DNA from: CAWBUW01 sp963792075
GTDB lineage: Bacteria > Chloroflexota > Anaerolineae > Anaerolineales > UBA4823
Length of the DNA: 64,000 nt
Assembly: GCA_963792075.1 (NCBI GenBank)
Contig: CAWBUW010000012.1
Coordinates: 2,294,001 to 2,358,000 of the forward strand
Reading direction: 5' to 3'
The position numbers and the translations under genes were made by a program. The notes under the pieces were generated by a model. The model had not been told where the DNA came from. It did no database searches and saw nothing but the letters and a program-made list of their open reading frames with translations. Shown here piece by piece: positions 33,986 through 42,958 of the stretch; position 1 is the stretch's first letter; each line of letters opens with the position of its first letter.

Positions 33986-34741
33986 TTAGGCCATGATGCG
34001 GGCGACGACGCGCTGCATGGACTGGGTGATCGGGTGATTGGGGAACCTGGTGACGAAAATGCCCGCACTGGCCAGGGCCATCATCTCGTCTGAGTGAGGC
34101 AGCACCGCAATGACTTCGGCGTTAAACGTACGCTCGACAAGCGCCTTGACTTCACCGGCGTCGTAAACCTGGGGCAGCTTGTTGACGATCAGCAGCAGCT
34201 CAGGCACGTCCAGCTTGCGCGCCACGGCGACGGTGACGCTGGTGCCCTGGTAATCCTGCTGGTCGGGGCGCAGCACGATGAACAGCATGTCCGATATGGC
34301 GATGGAAAGCAAGGTCTCTTCGTTCAGCCCCGGGTGGGTATCGATCACCAGGACATCCAGGTCCAGCTCCTCCAGCAGGCTTTGGAAGCCGTCATTCAAC
34401 AAGCCCACATCGTAGCCTTCGTGCAGCACGCGGGCGATCTCCCCCGCTTTGATGCTGGAAGGGACCAGGTAGATTTTCCCACTGACCGGCACCCCCAGGT
34501 TGCTGGTGACATCCTGCGCCGTATCTCGGATGGCGCATTTGCCCCAGAGATAATCGTTCAGCGAGTGCTTGATGCCAGTCTCGTCCAGGCCAAACAGCAC
34601 GTGAATGCCCGGCGAGAGGATATCTGTATCCACTACGCCCACGCGCTTACCCTGCGCCGCGAGCAGCGCAGCCAGGTTGGCAGAGGTGTTCGATTTTCCG
34701 GTGCCACCGCGGAAGGAATGGATTGAGATGATTTTCGACAT
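33986..34741 (-). CDS. MinD/ParA-like ATPase 2
   Basis: 251 residues, closest to MinD-like 1: IISIHSFRGGTGKSNTSANL (Arg in place of the signature lysine), VDTDILSPGIHVLFG, IDTHPGLNEETLLSIAISD and RPDQQDYQGT. The C-terminus is short and lacks a clear amphipathic membrane-targeting helix. It starts 11 bp after the stop of the cyclic-nucleotide-binding protein gene, so nucleotide signalling and this ATPase are probably linked. Function unknown. Confidence 0.88.
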   Translation of the reverse strand: MSKIISIHSFRGGTGKSNTSANLAALLAAQGKRVGVVDTDILSPGIHVLFGLDETGIKHSLNDYLWGKCAIRDTAQDVTSNLGVPVSGKIYLVPSSIKAGEIARVLHEGYDVGLLNDGFQSLLEELDLDVLVIDTHPGLNEETLLSIAISDMLFIVLRPDQQDYQGTSVTVAVARKLDVPELLLIVNKLPQVYDAGEVKALVERTFNAEVIAVLPHSDEMMALASAGIFVTRFPNHPITQSMQRVVARIMA

Positions 34742-34752
34742 GGAGTACTCCG

Positions 34753-35481
34753 TTATTCGTCCTGTTCCTGGTTCTGCTGGCGCAGGGCTTTGATCTTGGC
34801 CTTCAAATCCTGGTAATAATCGCTGCCCATGATGGAATTGACCTCTTGCTTGCGCCGGGTATCATCGATTTCGATGCGCAGTTGAGCCACTTCCCGTTTC
34901 AACTGGTCTTCCCGTTCTTTCACCTGCGCAGCCATCTGGGCAAACTCGGCAGCCAGCGCTTCCAGCGTGTTGTCGCGCAGCTTGCCCCGCTCGGCCGTCA
35001 TATCCACCTGGTAATTACCTTCGGTGATGCGGCGCACCCATTGGCGCACCTCACCCAGGAAATCGGTGGTGTAGCGGATGCGGTCGCTCAGGCCCGCCAT
35101 GACGGCGAGCGGAATTTCGGTGTTGGCTGCCATCAGGCGCTGGAAATCGGCGCTGGACAGGCTCAAGATTTCGCTGGCTTCCTCGGCGCGGGCACTGGCA
35201 GAGCGCGGCTTGCGGTCGATCAGCGCCATTTCCCCCAACATCTGCCCCGGCAGGAAGACGCGGAAAGCCTGGCCGGCAGCCGGTTGGCCGGGCAGGGGGG
35301 CGTAGATTGCAACTTTCCCGGATTTGACGATGATCAACGCGTCGCCCGCGTCGCCCTGGTTGAACAGCACTTCACCCGCCGCCAACCGGCGCGGGGTGAG
35401 CGAGGCGTACACGCCGGCCAGCTCGGCATCGCTCAGCTCGCTGAAGATGGGCACGTTTCTCAGGGAAATTTCGGGTTGCAT
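34753..35481 (-). CDS. Cyclic-nucleotide-binding domain protein with coiled coil
   Basis: 242 residues from the ATG at 35481, which has AGGAGG five bases ahead; the ATG at 35496 overlaps that site and is not used. Residues 5-120 are a CAP_ED domain (NVPIFSELSDAELAGVY, FNQGDAGDALIIVKSG, and the phosphate-binding cassette MLGEMALIDRKPRSASARA). A linker resembling HAMP (WVRRITEGNYQ) and a long coiled coil (about 155-240) follow in place of a DNA-binding domain. It should sense cAMP or cGMP and act by protein contact. It lies between the double cyclase gene and MinD-like 2 on one strand. Confidence 0.85.
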   Translation of the reverse strand: MQPEISLRNVPIFSELSDAELAGVYASLTPRRLAAGEVLFNQGDAGDALIIVKSGKVAIYAPLPGQPAAGQAFRVFLPGQMLGEMALIDRKPRSASARAEEASEILSLSSADFQRLMAANTEIPLAVMAGLSDRIRYTTDFLGEVRQWVRRITEGNYQVDMTAERGKLRDNTLEALAAEFAQMAAQVKEREDQLKREVAQLRIEIDDTRRKQEVNSIMGSDYYQDLKAKIKALRQQNQEQDE

Positions 35482-35509
35482 CGTCGCCTCCTGCATCAGG
35501 GGTGTATAA

Positions 35510-35598
35510 GTAACATCTCAATAACTTGGGAATGTGGAGTGTTTTGTGCGTGCGAAGCACGCACAAAACACTCCACTTCCCCTTTATTGAGATGATAC
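35510..35598. mobile_element. MITE-like palindromic element, copy 1
   Basis: An 89 bp element with terminal inverted repeats (GTAACATCTCAATAA and TTATTGAGATGATAC, one mismatch) and a core hairpin with 20 bp perfect arms (GTGGAGTGTTTTGTGCGTGC) around GAA at 35534-35576. Copy 2 at 60231-60320 has the same ends and arms with an inverted TTC loop. No target duplication was recognised. It lies between the double cyclase and the CNB protein genes, both minus strand. Confidence 0.8.
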
Positions 35599-35613
35599 CT
35601 AGATAATAATGAA

Positions 35614-38600
35614 TTATATGCGGAATAACAGGTTAATGTAAAACGCGTCTTCAAAATACTGCCAATCGATGGGCGGCCATTTACGCGCCTTGCCGTCCAG
35701 GAGGCGGGCGGCTGCGCGCACGGCGCTGCGGCCTTCGCTGCGCAGGGCGGGGAGCACCTGCGGCAGGATTCCCTGGGCTTCGTTCAAGGCGCTGCGCGCC
35801 GCGGAGGCCTCTCCGCTGCGCCAGTGCACTTCTGCCTGGCGGAAGCGAGCGTAGAACAGGCCGCCCGGTTCTTTCTTGCGCCCATTCCAGAGGTCTGCGG
35901 CGCGTTGGAATTCCTCCCCGGCCGTGCCGAAATCCTGAGCGTCCAGGCGCTGCTCACCCCGGCGCATGGCGACCAGGGCGGCGCCGGTGTGCAGGCCCAG
36001 GCTGAGGTACGCTTCTTGGGCGGGCTCTGCCGCGCCGGCCAGGTCCTGCAGCAGGGCTTTGACCTTCCGCACCCAGGGGCCGGAACACCGGCGCACCAGC
36101 GCCTGGCTGCGCTCCAGCCAGGCGGCAGCTTCCGGGCTGCCCAGCCGGGTGTAAGTCCAGGCCAACGCCGCCGTGGTTGCCAGCGTTCCCTCTGAGACCG
36201 CCGCATCTTCTTCGGGCTGAGTGAAAAAGGGCAGAGTCTGGAAAGCGGAGGCGAGCAGCGCGGCGGCCTCTTCCAGGCTGCCCGGCCCGACCGGCGCGGG
36301 CAGCAGCAGCGCCTGGCAGGTTGCCAGGCGCGCCAGGAGCTCTGCGGGGAGCTCTGCAGAGGGCAGGCTGCGAGCGGCCTGGTAGGCGGCCAGCGCGCTA
36401 GAATAATTCCCTGCGTGCAGCGCCATATCCGCGCTGCCGATTAAAAGCCGGGCTTGCAAGGCCGGTATTTCAGTATGGCCCTCTTCAGAGCCGAGCTTCC
36501 CCAGGCAGTCCAGGCCGCGTTGGTACAGGGCGGCGGCGCGGTTGAAATCCTGGCTGGCGCGCGCCTGCTGCGCACCGGCCAGCAGGTGCTGGCCGGCAGG
36601 GAGATACTGGAGGGCAAGCTCATAATGCTGGGCGATCCGTTCGGACTGCTGCGCCTGGTTCTGGACGGCGTCGGGTTCCAGGAAGGCGGCGATGCGCTGG
36701 TGAACCGCGCTGCGCCTTTCCGCTGAGCTGGCGGGGCCGGTCCGGGCTGCGGCTTCGGCGCTCAAGAATTGGGCCACCTGGCCGTGGAGCGCCCGCCGCC
36801 GCTCGAAGGACAGGCTGTTGTAGAGCACGTCCCGCACCAGCGACTGCTGGAAGGCGTAGCGCGCATCGACGCCTGAAGCGCGCATCGCCAGGAGCTGCGC
36901 TTCGGTCAGGCTGCGCAGATGGCTGCTCAGCGTCACCGGATCCACCTCGCTGCCGCTGCTGCTGGCGACCGCCTGCAGCTCGCTGATGCGGAATTCGCTG
37001 CCGATCACCGCAGCAATGCGGGCGGTCTCGCGCTGCGCTTCGGTCAGCGTTTCCAGGCTGCTCAGCACCAGCTTTTGCAGGATATCTGAATCCTGCAGCA
37101 CCTGGCGTAAATCTTCGGCGCCCACCTTGCGCGTGCGCTGGATCCACTGCGTGATCTGCTCGGCCAGCAGGGGCGAGCCGCCGGACTGCTGGTGGATGAG
37201 CTGGGCCAATTCCGTCACCAGGATGGATGCCACCAGGTCGTGCGTGCCCTGCGCGTCGAGCGGCGCCAGCGGCAGCAGCACGCCCAGCGAGGCCAGGCCG
37301 GTCTCGGCGTCTGAGGGGAAGGCGGCCCCCAGGCGGTCGCTTTCGGCGGCGGAGCGCCGGGCCAGGAGCACAAATAAGGGCGCATGTTCCATATGGCTGA
37401 AGGCGTAGCGCAGCAAATCCTGCGAAGGGCCGTCCAGCCAGTGCGCATCCTCGATGAACAAAACCAGCGGGCCGGTCTGCATCAGGCGCTCGAGCAGGGT
37501 GAGCACCTGCGCATATACCTGGCGGCGTTCCTGGCCTTTCAACTCGGCGGGCAGGGTCTGCCAGACTACCCCCGCCTCGTTGGTTTTGGTCTCCACCAGG
37601 CGCTGGAGCAAATCCGATGCGCCGGCACTGCTGGCTTTGCGCCTGGCGCGCGGCGAGCCCAGGGTGAATTCGGCCGCGGCCGTTTCTGCCCCGGCGGGTG
37701 CTTCCGAAGCCGCCAACGGTTCGTCTTCAGGCGCGCTGCGCACCTGCGCCAGGCCCATCAGCCTGCCCAGCGAGGCCGCCACGGCGGGGTCCAGCTCCAA
37801 TTGGGAAACGAAACGCTGCAGCTTGTCCGGGTACACCTGCGGCAGGTCGAGCAAGGTGATACCCGCCAGGCCGCGCAGCAAGCTGCCCCAGGCGGCGTAA
37901 GGGGTGGCGAGGTTGTAAGACTGGCATTGGGTAGAAAGCAGCCGCAAGGGAGGATGTGGGGGGGCGGCTTCATCCCCGGCAGCCAGGGCGGGCTGTAAGA
38001 CCGCGTCTGCCAGGTGGGATTTGCCGATGCCTGCCGGGCCTTGCAGCACCAGCAGGCTGGGCCGCCCATCCAGGGTGCGCTCCAGCAGCTCCCGAGCGCG
38101 CGCCAGCTCAGCCTGGCGGCCTACCAGGGGGCCGCGCTGGGCAATGCGGGTATCCAGGGTATGGTCGCGCGGGCCGTCCACCTGCACGACGGCGATAGGC
38201 TTGCTCTTGCCTTTGACGCGGATGGGCGGCAGGGGCGTGAAGATGAAATCCGCCTGGACCGCGGCGTACACCGCCGGGCTGGCCAGGACTTGGCCGGGTC
38301 TGGCGGCGCTCATCAGGCGCGCTGCCAGGTTGACCTCATCGCCCATGACGGTATACTCGCGGCGCGTGGCCGCGCCTACCTGCCCGGCGAAGGTGATACC
38401 GCAGGTGATGCCCACGCGGTGTTGGAGCAGGGGACCCGCCAGGGAGGCGGGCAAATAGCGGGCGAATTTTTGGCGCAGGCGGTCGTTGACCGCTTCCAAT
38501 TCCAGGTTCATCGCCAGCGCGGCGCTGACCGCACGGCGGGTATCATCTTCGTGGCTGACCGGCGCGCCGAAGAGCACCAGCATCTTCGTGCCGCTGGCGT

Positions 38601-40074
38601 ACGGGTCGATCCGGCTGACGATGCCGCCGTAGCGGGCGATCACGGCCTGCATGGCGTTGAAATAAGCGCTCAGCAGGCTGGTCAGGCGGGCCGCGCCCTC
38701 CGCTCCCCACAGCTCGAGCAGGGCTTCTGCCCCGGTAAAATTGATGAACAGGACGGTGGTCGGGCGGAATTCGCTCTTGACCTGGCGCTGCTGGGCGTGG
38801 GCGATCACACGTTCCACCAGCTCCGTCGCCAGGTAAGGCGACAGCGCCTGGACCTGGCGCACGGTCACCTGCATCTGGGCGACCAGCGCCTGCGGGCTGG
38901 CGTTCCAGGTAATGGCGCTGCGGGCGCGGCGCGGCTCGGCCTGGATCTCGAAATCGCCCAGCTCGGCGCTCTCCGCCTGAACGAGGAAAAAGCCGGGAGC
39001 CTGTGGGGTGGGCGAGAAATCGCTGCCCAACAGGCGCAGGGTCGGTTCGTCCACGATCAACTGCCCCGGCCCGCTGGAGGCGCTTTCGGCGCCCATCACG
39101 CGGCTGACCGCCGGGCCCAGGATGGCGTATTCCATGCGACTGGCAGCCCCGATGGAGGCCGCCAGGTACTCGCCGCTGGCGAGGCCGATCTTCATGCGCA
39201 GGCTGACTTTTTCGGAGGGCGTCTCCAGGTCTTCGAACTGGCGCATGGCGCGCAGCATGCGCATCCCGGCGCGCGCCGCCTGGCGGGCCTGGGCCCCCTC
39301 GGGCTGCTCAGGGAAATAGACCAGCATGGCGTCGCCGGCGAACTTGATCAGGATGCCGCCCGACCAGGCCAGGATCTCGAGCATCACGCCGAAGTAGCGG
39401 TTCATGACCTCGGTCAGGCGTTCAGCGCCCTGCGGGCCGAGCTGCGCCAGACGCTCGGACATGGCGGTGAACCCACTCACGTCCGAGAAGAGCAGGCTGC
39501 CCTGCAGCACCTGCCCGCTGACCAGCCCCGGCACCGGGCGGCGCAGCTTTTCCTGCACCAGGTGAGCGGGCAGGAAGGTCGAAACCAGGTATTGGATCGA
39601 GCGCAGCCTTTCGAGGGCGTTGAGCAGCACGCCGCGGCGGGGCGTGGGGCTGTTCAGCTTGCGCCAGGTGTCGGGCGGAAGATACCCTTCCAGCTCTGCA
39701 GGGATTTTGAGGCCCGGCGCGGCCAGGTCAGCGGTTTCGGCAGATTCGGGCTGGGGGATCTCGCTCCCGGCCTGGGCGGGTGGGGGCTGTGCTTGGGCGG
39801 CAGCTTCAGGCGCAGCCTGAGGCTGCGAGGTCTCTTCGAAGAGCGCATCCAGCGCAGCGCGGGCGCGCAAGACCCGCGCCTGGCGGGGAGTGGCCGGAGG
39901 CGGAGGGCTTTCGGGCGCGGGTCCGGGGACAAGAGGGGAGGAAGGCTGGGATCCGGCTGCCGCCGGCGGGGGCGCGTCCTCCAGCCGGGCGGCCAGGTCC
40001 TCCAACCCGCGGGGCACCCGCCGCCGGGGAGGCGGAGATTGTGGAGGGGAGGAATTGGGATTGTCGTCGCTCAA
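35614..40074 (-). CDS. Double class III nucleotidyl cyclase with AAA ATPase and TPR-like region
   Basis: 1486 residues. A Pro/Ala-rich N-terminus (1-120) precedes cyclase domain 1 (about 188-345), which has both metal aspartates (LLFSDVSGFT, Asp198; IKFAGDAMLVYF, Asp248) but lacks the Asn/Arg pair. Cyclase domain 2 (about 435-635) reads FINFTGAE and ASGTKMLV where aspartates are expected, yet keeps MGDEVNLAARL with Asn582 and Arg586. The two may form a single composite site like mammalian C1/C2. An AAA/STAND ATPase (Walker A GPAGIGKS at 679-686; Walker B VLFIEDAHW) and about 500 residues of helical repeats follow. It probably makes cAMP for the adjacent CNB protein. Confidence 0.9.
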   Translation of the reverse strand: MSDDNPNSSPPQSPPPRRRVPRGLEDLAARLEDAPPPAAAGSQPSSPLVPGPAPESPPPPATPRQARVLRARAALDALFEETSQPQAAPEAAAQAQPPPAQAGSEIPQPESAETADLAAPGLKIPAELEGYLPPDTWRKLNSPTPRRGVLLNALERLRSIQYLVSTFLPAHLVQEKLRRPVPGLVSGQVLQGSLLFSDVSGFTAMSERLAQLGPQGAERLTEVMNRYFGVMLEILAWSGGILIKFAGDAMLVYFPEQPEGAQARQAARAGMRMLRAMRQFEDLETPSEKVSLRMKIGLASGEYLAASIGAASRMEYAILGPAVSRVMGAESASSGPGQLIVDEPTLRLLGSDFSPTPQAPGFFLVQAESAELGDFEIQAEPRRARSAITWNASPQALVAQMQVTVRQVQALSPYLATELVERVIAHAQQRQVKSEFRPTTVLFINFTGAEALLELWGAEGAARLTSLLSAYFNAMQAVIARYGGIVSRIDPYASGTKMLVLFGAPVSHEDDTRRAVSAALAMNLELEAVNDRLRQKFARYLPASLAGPLLQHRVGITCGITFAGQVGAATRREYTVMGDEVNLAARLMSAARPGQVLASPAVYAAVQADFIFTPLPPIRVKGKSKPIAVVQVDGPRDHTLDTRIAQRGPLVGRQAELARARELLERTLDGRPSLLVLQGPAGIGKSHLADAVLQPALAAGDEAAPPHPPLRLLSTQCQSYNLATPYAAWGSLLRGLAGITLLDLPQVYPDKLQRFVSQLELDPAVAASLGRLMGLAQVRSAPEDEPLAASEAPAGAETAAAEFTLGSPRARRKASSAGASDLLQRLVETKTNEAGVVWQTLPAELKGQERRQVYAQVLTLLERLMQTGPLVLFIEDAHWLDGPSQDLLRYAFSHMEHAPLFVLLARRSAAESDRLGAAFPSDAETGLASLGVLLPLAPLDAQGTHDLVASILVTELAQLIHQQSGGSPLLAEQITQWIQRTRKVGAEDLRQVLQDSDILQKLVLSSLETLTEAQRETARIAAVIGSEFRISELQAVASSSGSEVDPVTLSSHLRSLTEAQLLAMRASGVDARYAFQQSLVRDVLYNSLSFERRRALHGQVAQFLSAEAAARTGPASSAERRSAVHQRIAAFLEPDAVQNQAQQSERIAQHYELALQYLPAGQHLLAGAQQARASQDFNRAAALYQRGLDCLGKLGSEEGHTEIPALQARLLIGSADMALHAGNYSSALAAYQAARSLPSAELPAELLARLATCQALLLPAPVGPGSLEEAAALLASAFQTLPFFTQPEEDAAVSEGTLATTAALAWTYTRLGSPEAAAWLERSQALVRRCSGPWVRKVKALLQDLAGAAEPAQEAYLSLGLHTGAALVAMRRGEQRLDAQDFGTAGEEFQRAADLWNGRKKEPGGLFYARFRQAEVHWRSGEASAARSALNEAQGILPQVLPALRSEGRSAVRAAARLLDGKARKWPPIDWQYFEDAFYINLLFRI

Positions 40075-40538
40075 AGCCGTGTTTGCCTGTGCCTGAGCGG
40101 ATTATAGCACGGCTTGCCGCGGTGCAGGACAGGGGGGCGGAATTGTATTTGATTCAATGCGAGGAACAATTCGACCCTGTGTATGGGGGCATGAGCAGAT
40201 GGCAGGTTGAATTGAGGAGGAGGATGCACATTATGGTTATAGCACAGATGTTCTGGCTGCGTAAGAGGCGAGAGAAAATTTAAGGTTGGGGGGAGGCTGT
40301 ATCCAGCGGTTAAGATAACTATCATTGCATTAGCTATAAAAGAACCGGAATAACGACCAAGGTATTATTCACTAATATAAATCGGGAAGCTGGCAGACAA
40401 TCGAAACCGGCTTATAATAGATACCAGCCTATAACAATACACGAACAAAGTGCTGTTGGTGTGTTGTTTTTTGCCCATGTACCGAACATAAAAATATAGC
40501 CTCAACTGTACTTCTTGCCTGGATCCCAAGCGTGAAAT
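40075..40538. other. 464 bp gap at the left edge of an AT-rich island
   Basis: No gene is seen. The first 60 bp carry the double-cyclase promoter. From about 40310 the sequence becomes AT-rich, marking the start of the accessory island. A plus-strand TATAAT at 40413-40418 is the best -10 candidate for the next gene, with a long untranslated leader. Confidence 0.6.
40101..40109 (-). promoter_or_regulatory. Extended -10 box for the double cyclase gene
   Basis: Minus-strand TGC-TATAAT, 26 bp before the ATG at 40074. No good -35 box; an extended -10 promoter with a leader of about 20 bases is likely. Confidence 0.5.
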
Positions 40539-41207
40539 ATGGAATATAAGGAAATATTGCTATTAGAATCAAACGAACCTATCGACATAATGCTGTTAAT
40601 CAGACTGGCTGAAACTTTGCATCAAAAAAATATAAATATGAGTTTTTTGGATGACGACTTCCTTTCCTATGAAGAGTTTCAGAAGCTAATAATTGAAAAA
40701 GGCGCCAGTTACATTTTATCTATTATTAGACTCGAAGAGGCTTATTTACCAAAAGCGAAAAATGAAGACGAGAGGGACTTACTAATACGAATATTGAATA
40801 AGCAGTTGGTCAGTCTTAACCCATCCGAGAGTATTATAATTATTGACCCATACTTTTTTCTCGAAAAAACCGCTTACCAGGAAGGTTACATTGACCTTAT
40901 TCGCGAAGTGTTTAAACCGGTTGTTCCACAAGTGGGCAGCATAATATTCATTACAAAATCAAACTATGACCCAGCCTTGTATCAAAAAGTTGCCCAAATC
41001 TTTGCCCGTATAAACCCTAAAATCCGTGTTTTTATTAAAACGACGGAAGATTTTCATGACAGGTGGTGGATCGTGGATGAAGTTAAAGGATTGTTTATTG
41101 GCACCTCGCTAAATGGAATTGGTAGAAAGTATGCATTATCTGATTATATTGACGAAAAGGATGTAGCGGATATTATGCATGAACTCAGGAAGCAGCATCT
41201 ACTATGA
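40539..41207 (+). CDS. PLD-like protein (MIT_C-like), unknown function
   Basis: 222 residues, AT-rich codon use unlike the flanks. The C-terminal half reads IIDPYFF, then IRVFIKTTEDFHDRWWIVDE, GLFIGTSLNGIGRKYALSDY: one HDR-type histidine and a GTSLNGIG loop, resembling the single half-HKD, PLD-like fold of the MITD1 C-terminal domain. The canonical HXKXXXXD is changed to HDRWWIVD, so nuclease or lipase activity is doubtful. Such proteins are found in defence and accessory regions. No ribosome site precedes the ATG. Confidence 0.6.
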   Translation: MEYKEILLLESNEPIDIMLLIRLAETLHQKNINMSFLDDDFLSYEEFQKLIIEKGASYILSIIRLEEAYLPKAKNEDERDLLIRILNKQLVSLNPSESIIIIDPYFFLEKTAYQEGYIDLIREVFKPVVPQVGSIIFITKSNYDPALYQKVAQIFARINPKIRVFIKTTEDFHDRWWIVDEVKGLFIGTSLNGIGRKYALSDYIDEKDVADIMHELRKQHLL

Positions 41208-41258
41208 AGTTTACAACTTTTAATAATTATTTTGGGGCACCAGACGAAATATCTATAC

Positions 41259-41947
41259 CTACCCAATAGAAGTTGTATCTTGCGGGTATGATAAATTTTT
41301 CCCGTTCATATATGCGACTTGCCAATCGCAGGATGGTGCTGGTAAATCATCCTTATAGAGCCGTGGATTTGGTTTTAACTTATAAAAACTTTGTGCATGG
41401 CATAGCTTAGCTCTTGATAAGCCAGGTTTATAGCTCACAGTAAGTTTTAGGTCGAGAGGTTGTGCATCTGTCGGAGTGAAATAAACTAATGCTTGTTTAT
41501 TTCCTCTCCAATCTGGCACCTCAATTTTCCTAATCACCCCCGATATCTTCTGGATAAGAAAACTTTCAATAGTCTGATTGACTGTTATTATTTTCCAATC
41601 GCCAGGGGATATTAAAGCCGTTCTACCCGATGCGAAGAAGAGCCATTTTGGTAACCAAGAATTCCACCCCCTTTTCGGTCTTTTAATCTCAATAGTAACA
41701 TCAACATCTGTTATAGCAATATTATTACTAAATTTGCCACTCTTACATCGAGCACGTATTCTCCTTCAAGTTCACGCATTTGTGGTTTTTCTTGTAAGTG
41801 CGTATCAAGAAAAAGTTGTACTGACGGATTTGTAGATATCAAAAACGTTCTCCTAGTGTAGAAAATATTCCCTAATCCAAACAGGATAGAAACGACAAGG
41901 GCTAAAATACTGATTGCATCACTTGGGTTAAGTTGTATATTCTCCAT
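41259..41947 (-). CDS. Hypothetical membrane-anchored protein with a -1 frameshift
   Basis: Two frames on the minus strand join into about 229 residues if one base is restored near 41715. The N-terminal piece has one hydrophobic segment (AISILALVVSILFGLGNIF) and ends DVRVANL; in the next frame the sequence continues NNIAITDVDVTIEIKRPKRG, then ISPGDWKII and IRKIEVPDWRGNKQALVYF. The extracellular part looks like a beta-sandwich (alternating hydrophobics). Two-TM/one-TM proteins with such a domain are common hypothetical proteins in islands. Function unknown; the gene may be truly decayed here. Confidence 0.55.
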
Positions 41948-42133
41948 TCTAATCTTCCTGGTGAATCTGAAAGCTTATTTAAAATTCCACGTACCCAACG
42001 TCACGGGTTGAAAGCCAATGGGCTTCACACGAGCTTTCTCAACCCATTCGAGTCGTAGAATATCCATAAAGTTATTATACTCCTGGAGAGATCACGCGAT
42101 ATCGGCTGCTTTCAGGCGCAGCGCGAGCAATGT

Positions 42134-42466
42134 TTACAACCCATCAATCTCCGTTTGACAACATTGTAGCAGTGGTCCACTCGGATGTCCATGCAGGATC
42201 GTATTCGGCGTCACACCCACCGACTGGGTCTGGATCAACTGCCCCAGCCCGTTGTAGAATTTGCGCACTTTCACGTTCAGCCCGCCCGCGCCGGTCTGGT
42301 TGGCTTCCGTCCAGAAGGAGAGGCTCCCGCCGGGCATATTGTAGGAGAAGGTAGTGGCGGCATAGATCGTGCTGGTGGTGTACTGCTCCACGTGGGTCAG
42401 CCACCTGTAACTATCATAATACGCTTTGGTCACTGCCCCGTTGGGCGCAGTCTCCTGGATGGGCAC
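42134..42466 (-). pseudogene. RHS/YD-repeat protein remnant
   Basis: 110 residues with TKAYYDSYRWLTHVEQYT and GLNVKVRKFYNGLGQLIQTQ, the Y-D/G-L-G-Q repeat pattern of RHS proteins. The frame ends in unrelated sequence (LLQCCQTEIDGL). Its base composition is clearly GC-richer than the surrounding island. It is a fragment of a large polymorphic toxin or wall-associated protein; the remainder is absent. The SUKH gene next to it fits as the immunity partner of the lost toxin. Confidence 0.65.
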
Positions 42467-42499
42467 ACAAGGTGTTGAATGTTGATGAATAATATTGTT

Positions 42500-42958
42500 T
42501 TAATCGGGTGGTTCTATCAGGATTGAAAGAAACTCAGAAATTGAATTCGCTAACTTTATAAATGCGGTTAGAGAGTCAGGATGTTCAAACGAGTGACCCT
42601 CATGATCTAAGAAATATACTTCTCCAAAGTTAGCGGTTGAAATTCCTACACAAATATAATTCCCCACTCCATCTTTACCGATAGGCAACATTGATTTAGG
42701 AAAATATCGCTCTCCTCTTAAATAAGTATCAATAGAAAGATGGGAGGGGCCATTATGAATACCAAAAAGGTGAAGCACCTCACTTCCATCCGATACCTCC
42801 TTAATCCAAAAAAACGACGGGTAAGGATCTCCACCGTTACACATCAGTAAAAAATCCCTATAATCATTTGGTAGAGATATGTTAAATTCATTCTCGAAAT
42901 CCTTAAGCTTTTCGAGAGATAATGAACCGTACAAATTGGCATTATTAATTTTAAACAT
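42500..42958 (-). CDS. SMI1/KNR4 (SUKH) family immunity-type protein
   Basis: 152 residues from the ATG at 42958 (a GTG at 42970 is the alternative). The pattern LEKLKDFENEFNISLPNDYR, DFLLMCNGGDPYP, then LPIGKDGVGNYICVGIS and GEVYFLDHEG is the SUKH fold: helix, LP..Y..FL, GG, and the G..GN..C core. SUKH proteins neutralise toxins of RHS/contact-dependent systems. It lies next to an RHS remnant, so it is probably an orphan immunity gene. AT-rich, unlike the chromosomal flanks. Confidence 0.85.
   Translation of the reverse strand: MFKINNANLYGSLSLEKLKDFENEFNISLPNDYRDFLLMCNGGDPYPSFFWIKEVSDGSEVLHLFGIHNGPSHLSIDTYLRGERYFPKSMLPIGKDGVGNYICVGISTANFGEVYFLDHEGHSFEHPDSLTAFIKLANSISEFLSILIEPPD

Noticed and set aside
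38014..40107. 697-codon plus-strand reading frame opposite the double cyclase gene
   Set aside because: It is antisense to a gene with clear cyclase and ATPase motifs, has no domain of its own, and results from high GC.
40539..42958. The island as a complete prophage or integrative element
   Set aside because: No integrase, transposase, attachment repeats or tRNA junction was found.
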